Notes under the pieces: generated by a model
The model's database searches: none
The model's input: only the letters and a program-made list of their open reading frames with translations
What the model was told of the DNA's origin: nothing
Program-made: the position numbers and the translations under genes
Source of the DNA: Deltaproteobacteria bacterium
GTDB lineage: Bacteria; Desulfobacterota; Desulfobacteria; Desulfobacterales; SURF-7
DNA length: 18,851 nucleotides
Direction: 5' to 3'
Assembly (NCBI GenBank): GCA_019307665.1
Contig: JAFDJC010000014.1
Span: 1 to 18,851 of the forward strand
Shown: positions 1 through 7,130 of the stretch, piece by piece
How positions within the stretch are numbered: the stretch's first letter is position 1
How the letters are laid out: each line of letters starts with the position of its first letter

Positions 1-1553
1 CAGGGGTGAATTTCCGCCACGCCGTTTCTTAGATAAACGCTATACGCCTCTTTGGTATCCGGAAAATTAAAATTCACCTTTTTTTGAATGCTAATCGTTT
101 TTTCCGCATCAAGATTAACCGCCATTGAAGTAAATATGCTTTCTAACGGAATGCTGTGAATCATTCGAAGGGTTGGAGCCACTTCAAACTTCGACTGGAA
201 GCCGTCTCTCAGTTCCACAGCACTTGATAAGTAGTAATGACGTGCATTTGCATTGAGTTGCGCTTCTCCCAGAGCAGTCAGCGCTTTTACTCTAAATTCT
301 TTTGCCGCAGCATTTTCTTTGTTCACTTTCAAAAGATGATCCGTCAGATCTAGAACCCACTGGTAATCACCATTTCCAAAAGCGGTTTCTGCAATTGATG
401 TCATCTTTTTTTCGCCTCCGCCGAGTTTTACATAACGACGGGCGCGTTCATCAAACGGCAAAGGGTTGAGATTTGTGGGGTTCCCGTCAAACCAGCCGAT
501 ATAACCTGAAAAAACCGAACGCACCGACCAGTCCACTTTTCCGTAAAACTCCTGTAAGTAGGGAGATTGTGCAAGATGTTCAGGCAGCTTGACGGTTTCT
601 ACTATTTCGTCCGGCGTCAGCCCTTGGTTAATGCCACGAATCGTCTGATCATGGACATACTGTATGGCATCGCGATAATCGGTTAAAATATTAAAAATAC
701 GCTCTTCGCCTTTTATGGGCCGAGTATGCGACGGCACAAGGTATTCCGGCCTTTTCTCCCTGATGATATCAATGCTCTTTGCCCACTGCATGACATCGCG
801 ATAGCAAGTACCACGTATGGTGTAAAGATTCGGAAAGGCTTTATAAAAGTTATCTCCCGGCAGAAGCGCCCTTTTTTCAGGCAGCCAAACGTAAATTTGA
901 TCATTGGTCTCTCCCGGTGCATGGATCAGCTCAACTTTGACGCCCGCGATATTGGTTTCCATTGTATCCTTAAATGTTATGGTCGGCCGCAGGGTCTCAA
1001 GCTTGATCCCCGGTTTAAAGCCAAAATAGGGCCCGAGCCCTACGTTTTCGATTGCCTCTCTGTTCAGGTTGTTGCCGAACATTCTTGCGCCCCGAATGCT
1101 GATAATCGGCCGGATCACATTGACAATTCTATCAATATAATAGGCTGTTGTATCATGCGCATAAACGTCCACATTTTTTCCCTCTTTTGCAAATGTTGTT
1201 GCACCCAGAATATGGTCGGCATGATTATGCGTATAAATGATTGCAGCAACCGGCTTGCTGCTGATTTTTCTGAATTCTGCCAGAACTGTTTCAGCCTCTG
1301 CGGAAGTTGTCATGGTATCGACAATGATCAGACCATCATCCCCTTCAATCATAATGGAATTTGCCACACCAAACCCTACGGCCACATAAACCCCGTCTGT
1401 CACATTGATGACTTCTTTCCGGAATTCTTTGGTATGCTCTTTAAGCGTAACGTTGCTTTTTGCCTCCAAATAATGCGGTTTTGACTGTTGACGACTGCAC
1501 CCGGCTATTATCAGCACGCAAAAAGTCATTATCCAAAAAATATGTCTCCTCAT
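1..1553 (-). CDS. Alkylsulfatase-type metallo-beta-lactamase lipoprotein (3' end beyond the window)
   Basis: An open frame of 517 codons runs from ATG at 1553 leftward off the window edge, so the C-terminus is missing. The start follows an AAGGGAG ribosome site 7 nt upstream. The N-terminus is a lipoprotein signal (MRRH, hydrophobic stretch, then IAGC with the lipidated Cys at residue 19), which predicts export and membrane anchoring. The metallo-beta-lactamase zinc motif is THNHADH, with H109, H111, D113 and H114. Further candidate metal-site positions are HAPGETNDQ (H211, E215) and SHTRP (H276). After the hydrolase domain comes a region typical of the alkylsulfatase dimerisation domain, including SGYIGWFDGNPTNLNP. 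Known members (SdsA1, BDS1 family) hydrolyse alkyl sulfate esters to alcohol and sulfate, and a C-terminal SCP2-like domain usually follows, which would lie outside this window. Substrate is inferred from family only. The divergent AraC-type gene is its likely regulator. Confidence 0.85.
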   Translation of the reverse strand, partial: MRRHIFWIMTFCVLIIAGCSRQQSKPHYLEAKSNVTLKEHTKEFRKEVINVTDGVYVAVGFGVANSIMIEGDDGLIIVDTMTTSAEAETVLAEFRKISSKPVAAIIYTHNHADHILGATTFAKEGKNVDVYAHDTTAYYIDRIVNVIRPIISIRGARMFGNNLNREAIENVGLGPYFGFKPGIKLETLRPTITFKDTMETNIAGVKVELIHAPGETNDQIYVWLPEKRALLPGDNFYKAFPNLYTIRGTCYRDVMQWAKSIDIIREKRPEYLVPSHTRPIKGEERIFNILTDYRDAIQYVHDQTIRGINQGLTPDEIVETVKLPEHLAQSPYLQEFYGKVDWSVRSVFSGYIGWFDGNPTNLNPLPFDERARRYVKLGGGEKKMTSIAETAFGNGDYQWVLDLTDHLLKVNKENAAAKEFRVKALTALGEAQLNANARHYYLSSAVELRDGFQSKFEVAPTLRMIHSIPLESIFTSMAVNLDAEKTISIQKKVNFNFPDTKEAYSVYLRNGVAEIHP

Positions 1554-1669
1554 CTGATGTCTCCCTTATTTTTTATTCTATTTGTTTTATTGTTGCCCAC
1601 AGCAGTCCTCCCTGATATTTGTACTTAAATATTTATAAAAATTTTATAACGGCTTCGGATCATTTTCAG

Positions 1670-1703
1670 GTCATTTTGTGCCAAATAAGAGTCATTTGGC
1701 ACC
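1670..1703. promoter_or_regulatory. Candidate AraC-type operator: two direct repeats 21 bp apart, overlapping an inverted repeat
   Basis: The intergenic region contains GTCATTTTGTGCC (1670-1682) and GTCATTTGGCACC (1691-1703). They are identical at 10 of 13 positions and exactly 21 bp apart, two helical turns, as in paired AraC-family half-sites. The same stretch also carries a perfect 9-bp inverted repeat, GTGCCAAAT (1678-1686) and ATTTGGCAC (1694-1702), with a 7-nt spacer. On the minus strand a TATAAA (1643-1648) would serve as the -10 of the alkylsulfatase gene. Its -35 position (about 1666-1671) is poor and overlaps the proximal repeat, the usual arrangement for an activator-dependent promoter. 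The repeats end 17 nt before the regulator start codon, so self-repression is also possible. Binding itself is inference. Confidence 0.45.
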
Positions 1704-1720
1704 GGGATTGAATAAATAAC

Positions 1721-2737
1721 ATGAGTTTTAAACGAAAAAATCTCACTACCATTAGCACATGGGCGGTTGCGGTCCTGCAGACCATGGAAACATGTGGTTT
1801 TGACCCTGAACATGTGGTTAGCATGGCCGGTTTAGATAGAAACCTATTGTCAAACCCGGATGCCAGAATCAGAATAGAAGATATGTCCCGCCTCTGGAAA
1901 ATCGCTGTAAAAATGACAAATGATGAGTGTTTTGGACTAAGGGCTGCTGCAAATATCCGGCCGACAACATTTCATGCACTGGGATTTGCCATCATGGTCA
2001 GCAGCAGCTTGATGGATGCCTTTGAACGTCTCCGTCGTTTTTATCGCATTGTCAGTGATTCGGTTGAGGTGAGGTTTGAATATTTTAAAGACACAATATC
2101 GTTTTGCTTTAACCCATATGATCATATGCCTCAACCGTCAGACGAAGCCTTTGATATGGCCATGGCTTCTATTGTTTTATTTGCCAGAATGCTGACAAAC
2201 AGCGAGTTAAATCCTGTCAAAGTGGATCTAAGACGCAAAAAACCGGCAAACCCTGAAAAGTTCATAGAACTTTTTCGGTCACCGGTTGTCTTTGGTGCAG
2301 AAAACAATCGGATTTTTTTTAATATAAAAGATATGCAAAAACCACTGCCGACTGCAAATGCTGAAATCGCAAGGCGAAATGACCAGATTGTCGTTGAGTA
2401 TCTGGCCCGCTTTGACAAGGACCTAATTGCGCATAAAGTTCATGCAAGACTGATCGATCTTTTGCCTTTGGGAGAACCCTCCATTGATAAGCTGGCACGG
2501 TCCATGGGTTTAAGTACAAGAAGCCTTCATCGATGTCTTCAAAAAGAAAATGTCACTTATCGTTACATCCTGAACGATATCCGTAAAAATCTTGCCGCCC
2601 AGTACTTAAAGCGGCCGACACTTTCAATTATTGAAGTGGCCTTTCAGCTGGGGTATTCCGACTCAAGTAATTTCACACGGGCTTTTAAACGCTGGTTTGG
2701 TATTTCTCCAAGGGAATACAGAAAAAGAATATTATAG
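1721..2737 (+). CDS. AraC-family transcriptional regulator (OruR-like, with arabinose-binding-type N-terminal domain)
   Basis: A 338-residue cytoplasmic DNA-binding regulator. Residues about 20-205 resemble the N-terminal ligand-sensing domain of OruR-type AraC proteins. The last about 85 residues are the double helix-turn-helix: the first helix pair around KLARSMGLSTRSLHRCL, the second around IIEVAFQLGYSDSSNFTRAF, then the family signature RWFGISPREYRK at the C-terminus. Length is normal for this subfamily (about 330-345). The gene is divergent from the alkylsulfatase gene with a 167-bp shared upstream region, which suggests it controls that gene, possibly in response to an alkyl sulfate or its product (inference). 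No clear Shine-Dalgarno site precedes the ATG. Its stop overlaps the stop of the convergent typA by 6 bp, leaving no room for a separate terminator. Confidence 0.9.
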   Translation: MSFKRKNLTTISTWAVAVLQTMETCGFDPEHVVSMAGLDRNLLSNPDARIRIEDMSRLWKIAVKMTNDECFGLRAAANIRPTTFHALGFAIMVSSSLMDAFERLRRFYRIVSDSVEVRFEYFKDTISFCFNPYDHMPQPSDEAFDMAMASIVLFARMLTNSELNPVKVDLRRKKPANPEKFIELFRSPVVFGAENNRIFFNIKDMQKPLPTANAEIARRNDQIVVEYLARFDKDLIAHKVHARLIDLLPLGEPSIDKLARSMGLSTRSLHRCLQKENVTYRYILNDIRKNLAAQYLKRPTLSIIEVAFQLGYSDSSNFTRAFKRWFGISPREYRKRIL

Positions 2738-4567
2738 TGCCGCCTTTTTACCTGTACTCTGGCGCCTCTTTTGCGCTGGAAGAACCGTTTTCCTAAGGCG
2801 AATTGATTTTGGAGTAAATTCAACCTGTTCATCTTCCTGGATAAAGGCCAGGGCTCGTTCAACGGTCATCGGTTTTACAGATGAAAGAACAACCGCTTCA
2901 TCTTTTCCGGCAGCACGCATATTCGTCAGTTTTTTTACCTTGCATTGGTTAACGTTGATATCCATCTCCCGGTTGTGTTCACCAATCACCATTCCTTCAT
3001 AGCACAATTCACCCGAAGTTATAAAAAGCTGTCCCCTGGGTTCAAGATTGAACAAGGCGTAAGCCACTGAATTTCCTTGTCTGTCGGCAACAAGCGATCC
3101 GGTAAACCGGGTCGGGAAATCACCCCTGTACTCATCATAGCCTGCAAAGTTGGAGTTCATGATTCCGGTACCCTTAGTGTCTGTGAGAAATTCATCCCGA
3201 TAACCAATTAGAGATCGTGACGGAACGGAAAATTCAATCCTAACCCTGCCGCTGCCATTATTAACAAGGTTGACCATCTTGCCTTTTCGCATGGACAGTT
3301 TTTCAGTCACAATTCCCAGGTAGTTTTCTTCGCAGTCTACAAATAAGTATTCAACAGGCTCCAGTTTGTTCCCATTCTCAAACTTGTAGATAACCTCCGG
3401 ACGTCCGACACAAAATTCAAAGCCTTCACGGCGCATGGTTTCGATTAGAATCGCAAACTGAAATTCACCCCTACCCTTTACGATAAATTGATCCCTGCTT
3501 TCAGCCCTTTCCATGCGAATGGCTACGTTCATCAGGGTTTCTTTAATAAGCCGCTCCTTAATTTTTGCAGACTGAACATATTTACCTTCCGTGCCGCAGT
3601 ACGGAGAGTCATTGATTGTAAACTTCATCGATATGGTCGGCTCATCAATATTTATACGCTTCAACGCTTTGGGAAAATCGCTTGTGCATATCGTATCCCC
3701 TATTTTTACATCTTCAATTCCTGAAAGGACTATGATATCTCCCGGTTTGGCACGTTCAACCGACTGAAGCGCCAACCCCTGATATGTCTGCAGTTTTGTT
3801 ACTTTAAGGGAAATATTGTCGTTCCGATGGTTAATACAGATAAGATTGTCTCTGGATTTAACACTGCCGTTCATTATCTTGCCCACAGCAAGCCTGCCAA
3901 GGTACTCTGAATATCCGAGGTCTGCTACAAGCATCTGGAACGGCTCCTTTGGGTTATAGGTAGGCGGCGGAATTTCCTGAAGAATCGTATCAAAAAGCAA
4001 ATGAAGACCAGAAGCGGTTTCGGTTATTTTTTTTTTTATAATTCCCTCTCGACCGACAGCATAAAGATATTTAAAATCAAGCTGCTCATCCGTGGCCTCC
4101 AGGTCGATGAACAGATCATATATTTCATCAAGCACCTCTTCAGGCCTCGCATCATTTCTATCAATTTTATTTATGACTACAAGTATCTTAAGGTTTGCCT
4201 CCAGCGTTTTTTTCAACACGAATCTTGTCTGCGGCAGAGGGCCTTCTGATGCATCCACAAGTAAAATAGCACCGTCAACCATTGAAAGAGCTCGTTCAAC
4301 TTCTCCTCCGAAATCCGCATGTCCTGGTGTGTCTATAATATTGATTCTGACATCATTCCAGGTGACTGAACAATTCTTGGCTGAAATCGTTATTCCTCTT
4401 TCCCTTTCAAGGTCCATGCTGTCCATTATTCTTTCATCGACTTCCTGGTTGGCCCTGAAAAGACCGCTCTGCCTGAACATGGCATCAACCAGGGTTGTTT
4501 TTCCATGATCGACATGAGCTATAATGGCGATGTTTCTTAAACCCGTGTTGTTCGTTTTACTGTCCAT
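2732..4567 (-). CDS. typA: Translational GTPase TypA/BipA
   Basis: A 611-residue ribosome-associated GTPase of the EF-G/LepA superfamily, which in other bacteria helps 50S assembly and growth under stress or cold. GTPase motifs are all present: G1 AHVDHGKT (17-24), switch I RGITI (57-61), G3 DTPGH (79-83) and G4 NKID (133-136). The middle and C-terminal parts match TypA domains, for example GRGEFQFAILIETMRREGFEF and the C-terminal region with TNMRAAGKDEAVVL. Length is typical; a short basic tail (KKRRQSTGKKAAL) ends the protein. An AGGAT ribosome site lies 9 nt before the ATG. It is the last gene of a tight run after the YkgJ-type gene and a small unknown gene (11-nt gap). The coding strand contains a run of 11 A at 4027-4037 (codons about 177-180, KKK), a possible slippage site. 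Confidence 0.96.
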   Translation of the reverse strand: MDSKTNNTGLRNIAIIAHVDHGKTTLVDAMFRQSGLFRANQEVDERIMDSMDLERERGITISAKNCSVTWNDVRINIIDTPGHADFGGEVERALSMVDGAILLVDASEGPLPQTRFVLKKTLEANLKILVVINKIDRNDARPEEVLDEIYDLFIDLEATDEQLDFKYLYAVGREGIIKKKITETASGLHLLFDTILQEIPPPTYNPKEPFQMLVADLGYSEYLGRLAVGKIMNGSVKSRDNLICINHRNDNISLKVTKLQTYQGLALQSVERAKPGDIIVLSGIEDVKIGDTICTSDFPKALKRINIDEPTISMKFTINDSPYCGTEGKYVQSAKIKERLIKETLMNVAIRMERAESRDQFIVKGRGEFQFAILIETMRREGFEFCVGRPEVIYKFENGNKLEPVEYLFVDCEENYLGIVTEKLSMRKGKMVNLVNNGSGRVRIEFSVPSRSLIGYRDEFLTDTKGTGIMNSNFAGYDEYRGDFPTRFTGSLVADRQGNSVAYALFNLEPRGQLFITSGELCYEGMVIGEHNREMDINVNQCKVKKLTNMRAAGKDEAVVLSSVKPMTVERALAFIQEDEQVEFTPKSIRLRKTVLPAQKRRQSTGKKAAL

Positions 4568-4578
4568 TTTAATTTATC

Positions 4579-4929
4579 CTATTTCTGCCCCTCTTTTTTC
4601 AACAGCTCAAGGTACCAGCAGGCAAAATCAAACATTCCTTTATAACGCTCGTCTTCGTTTATAATGCCAAGGCATAAATCAAAAGCCCCTTTTCCGTATT
4701 CATTGCTGTATTCCTCAATATCAGTGTTCTGAAGAAATTCCCTGATCAGCACCTGGCTTGTACGCCTTGTTTTATCTTTTCGTATATCAATCGGGTCTTT
4801 GGGCTCCTGAAACGGATCCCATTGCCCATATCCTATTTTAAGAATATGTTTCTGGCGTCGGCTCGACATACTTTCAAAAACAGCCTTTTTCCTTTTTTCC
4901 TTTTCATCATTTTCCATCGCCATCAACAT
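4579..4929 (-). CDS. Small charged protein of unknown function, coupled to the YkgJ-type gene
   Basis: I do not recognise this family. The frame stays open up to an ATG at 4962, but ATGs at 4929 and 4923 are better starts because AGGAAAGGG sits directly in front of them. From 4929 the protein has 116 residues. It is highly charged and soluble-looking: a lysine/glutamate-rich N-terminus (ENDEKEKRKK), a central segment with GYGQWDPFQEPKDPIDIRKDK, and a C-terminal part with two cysteines (DLCLGI, FACWYLELLKK). No signal peptide, membrane segment or metal motif is visible. It overlaps the end of the upstream YkgJ-type gene by 23 nt and ends 11 nt before typA, so translation is probably coupled and the three genes likely form one operon. 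A helper role to the cysteine-cluster protein is a guess from position only. Confidence 0.7.
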   Translation of the reverse strand: MLMAMENDEKEKRKKAVFESMSSRRQKHILKIGYGQWDPFQEPKDPIDIRKDKTRRTSQVLIREFLQNTDIEEYSNEYGKGAFDLCLGIINEDERYKGMFDFACWYLELLKKEGQK

Positions 4930-5605
4930 TTCCCTTTCCTGAATTGTCCTTCGAGCCGGCAAGACCTAGGTATTCTTCATTATATTCTGTAAGGATTGCC
5001 ATGGACAAGGGAACAAGTATATCAGCCATTTTTACGTACTTTGTATTCAATGCCCTGACAATTTCTTCTGAAATGTCATAAAGTTGTTTTTGAATGACTC
5101 CCAGCTTAACGGTTGGATATTTTTCGCCCTCTTTGAAATCCGATTCTCCACAGGTATGGCTCATTCCGTTTATCTCGGTCGGTATGCCGTAAAACCTGCA
5201 TGTGATGGGTCGGTATTGATACAGATCGCATTCTTCTTCATCATTTAACAGAGGGCATCTCACTTTTTCAAGCGCCATCATGCCCAGAATGTCCACCTCG
5301 TTTTTTCCTTTTTGCATCTCATTATAAGCCTCTTTTTTTATTCGATACGTCTTTCTATCCGCCCTGTTGGCTTTCTCGAGAAGCGCTTTTCTTTCCTTTT
5401 CTGAAAATGCTTGGTTAAAGCGGGTGTTGATGTACATCGCTTCAACAAGGGTCAGATCAAACAATGCATGACAGCAGTCTGAACACCCATTTTTGCATTT
5501 CACAAGTAGTTCATACTCCTTGCACATCTTGTTAAACACTGCATCTGCCATTCCGACTAGAGATTCATATTTGGTAAAAAATGGTGTGAAATCAAAATCA
5601 ATCAT
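4907..5605 (-). CDS. YkgJ-family cysteine cluster protein
   Basis: A 232-residue protein of the YkgJ/CxxCxxCC family (PF03692), a group thought to bind a metal or Fe-S cluster; its biochemical role is not established. The N-terminal cluster is C37-KNG-C41-SD-C44-C45, followed by a charged helical region. A second set of cysteines is C117, C126, C136 and C152 in the segment with CDLYQYRPITCRFYG, the usual second half of this family. No signal or membrane segment is seen, so it is likely cytoplasmic. The ATG at 5605 is preceded by a strong AGGAGG site. The gene starts a minus-strand run with the small unknown gene (23-nt overlap) and typA. A possible -10 (TATAGT on the minus strand, 5642-5647) precedes it, without a clear -35. 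Confidence 0.87.
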   Translation of the reverse strand: MIDFDFTPFFTKYESLVGMADAVFNKMCKEYELLVKCKNGCSDCCHALFDLTLVEAMYINTRFNQAFSEKERKALLEKANRADRKTYRIKKEAYNEMQKGKNEVDILGMMALEKVRCPLLNDEEECDLYQYRPITCRFYGIPTEINGMSHTCGESDFKEGEKYPTVKLGVIQKQLYDISEEIVRALNTKYVKMADILVPLSMAILTEYNEEYLGLAGSKDNSGKGNVDGDGK

Positions 5606-5651
5606 TGTTCCTCCTGTTTCGCTCCGCCTGCTTCTGAAAACACTATAACGG

Positions 5652-5681
5652 CATTTAAAACCGGTTTAATAAGAAACCGGT
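5652..5681 (-). terminator. Terminator-like hairpin downstream of mnmE
   Basis: A perfect 8-bp stem, ACCGGTTT (5660-5667) and AAACCGGT (5674-5681), encloses a 6-nt loop. Read on the minus strand it is followed directly by TTTTAAAT, giving a short U tract. It lies about 45 nt past the mnmE stop and before the YkgJ-type gene, the right place to end the rpmH-mnmE transcript. The U tract is short, so termination may be partial. The hairpin is symmetrical and could also be a protein site. Confidence 0.5.
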
Positions 5682-5710
5682 GTGCATCATTGTGCCATAG
5701 AGCCCCAGAC

Positions 5711-5726
5711 TGTTTCACGTGAAACA
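5711..5726. other. parS: parS centromere site (ParB-binding)
   Basis: TGTTTCACGTGAAACA is a perfect 16-bp palindrome and matches at every position the parS consensus TGTTNCACGTGAAACA known from Bacillus subtilis and conserved across bacteria with ParABS. It abuts the mnmE stop codon (5727-5729) and is non-coding. ParB is known to load and spread from such sites to organise the origin region for segregation. The location in an rpmH-mnmE cluster fits an origin-proximal parS. parA and parB are not in this window. It is the only such site I saw here. Confidence 0.93.
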
Positions 5727-7130
5727 CTATTTTCCTATACAAAAATTTTCAAATATTCTGTCTAAATAATCGGTTTCTGCTTTCTTGCCAAGAATTTCGT
5801 CCAAAGCGTCAATTGAATCCGCCATATCTACAACTGTAATTTCCGGCAAAACGTCCTTCCTTAAAGCCTCCGCCGCACTCTCGGCGCTTTCAACGCTGCT
5901 TTCAAGCAATCTTTTTTGACGAAGGTTGGGTACAATATCATCATTGGCTTTATCCGCATTAGCCAGACAGACATTTTCTATTGTTTTAACAAGAAGGTCG
6001 ATTCCGGTTCCATTCAGCGCAGACATATAAACGCTTTTCCTTTGTTGCCACTCTTTTGGCATTGTAAATTTGCTTTCACCGCAGACCAGATCTTGTTTGT
6101 TTATCGCGATAACAACTTCTTTTTCTCTTATTTTGTTATACACATTTTTTTCGTTTTCCGTAACCTCTCTGCAAGCTTCCACGACCAGAAGAACGATATC
6201 CGCTGTTTCAATACGCTGTTTGGCTTTTTGAATGCCGACTCTTTCTACGGGGTCCTCAGTGGTGTGTATACCGGCTGTGTCTGAAACGAGAACGGGCAAC
6301 CCTTTAATGTTGATGTGCTCCTCGACAAGGTCCCTTGTAGTTCCGGGAACCGGCGTAACGATCGCTTTGTCTTTCTGCAGTATCTGGTTCAACAGGCTTG
6401 ATTTTCCGACGTTCGGTTCTCCCACTATAACAATTTTAAGACCTTCAACAAGGTACGAAGATCTGTCAAAACTCTCGACAATTCTTTTCAGCGGTTTGAT
6501 TACCCTTGTTTCTATGTTGTTGATATCTTGCCGCTTATTAACCGTGTCGCCACTTTCTTCAGGAAAGTCTATGTTTGCCTCAAGCCCTGCCCTAAGATCA
6601 AGGAGACGCTCCCTGGCTTCTTCAATCTTTTCTTTTAAAAGGCCCTGTATTTTTGAAGCGGCAATTTTCAGAGATGCTTTTGAACCGGCATTGATGATAT
6701 CAACCACTGCTTCAGCCCGGGTTAAGTCTATTCTTCCGTTTAAAAAGGCTCTTTTTGTAAATTCACCGGGCTGGGCTATCTTTGCCCCGCTTTTTAGAAC
6801 AAGCGCTAGAATTGATCTAAGCACAAACTGTCCCGAATGCGCATGTATTTCAACAATGTCTTCTTTTGTGTAAGTGTAGGGCGCTTTCATGAAAGCAACA
6901 AGAACTTCATCAAGCGTCTCTTCTGTGTCCTTATCGATAATGTACCCGTATTGAAGAACGTGGGTCTTCTTTTCAGGTGTACCGCCTGATTTTCTTTTTC
7001 CCTTCCGGAAAACAGTCTTTCCGATCCTGAATGCATCCGGACCGGAAATTCTGACTATCCCTATTCCGCTGTTTCCAAACGTTGTTGCAATTGCGGCAAT
7101 AGTCGTGTTGGACATATCAGTTTTCGGCAT
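5727..7130 (-). CDS. mnmE: tRNA uridine-5-carboxymethylaminomethyl(34) synthesis GTPase MnmE (TrmE)
   Basis: A 467-residue GTPase that, with MnmG, modifies the wobble uridine U34 of certain tRNAs in the cytoplasm. The N-terminal tetrahydrofolate-binding domain starts with TIAAIATTFGNSGIGIVRISG. The G domain has G1 GEPNVGKS (237-244), PGTTRD (262-267), G3 DTAG (284-287) and G4 NKQD (344-347). The essential C-terminal motif FCIGK (C464) is intact. Start is uncertain: the ATG at 7130 overlaps the end of jag by 14 nt, while the ATG at 7115, just after the jag stop, gives an N-terminus closer to E. coli MnmE. Neither has a good ribosome site, so coupling to jag is likely. Its usual partner mnmG does not follow; instead parS abuts the stop codon. 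Confidence 0.96.
   Translation of the reverse strand: MPKTDMSNTTIAAIATTFGNSGIGIVRISGPDAFRIGKTVFRKGKRKSGGTPEKKTHVLQYGYIIDKDTEETLDEVLVAFMKAPYTYTKEDIVEIHAHSGQFVLRSILALVLKSGAKIAQPGEFTKRAFLNGRIDLTRAEAVVDIINAGSKASLKIAASKIQGLLKEKIEEARERLLDLRAGLEANIDFPEESGDTVNKRQDINNIETRVIKPLKRIVESFDRSSYLVEGLKIVIVGEPNVGKSSLLNQILQKDKAIVTPVPGTTRDLVEEHINIKGLPVLVSDTAGIHTTEDPVERVGIQKAKQRIETADIVLLVVEACREVTENEKNVYNKIREKEVVIAINKQDLVCGESKFTMPKEWQQRKSVYMSALNGTGIDLLVKTIENVCLANADKANDDIVPNLRQKRLLESSVESAESAAEALRKDVLPEITVVDMADSIDALDEILGKKAETDYLDRIFENFCIGK

Noticed and set aside
726..1484. Open frame of 252 codons on the plus strand with several Cys/His residues
   Set aside because: It is antisense to the alkylsulfatase gene, which has a clear lipoprotein signal, zinc motif and dimerisation domain; the plus-strand product resembles no family and has no plausible ribosome site.
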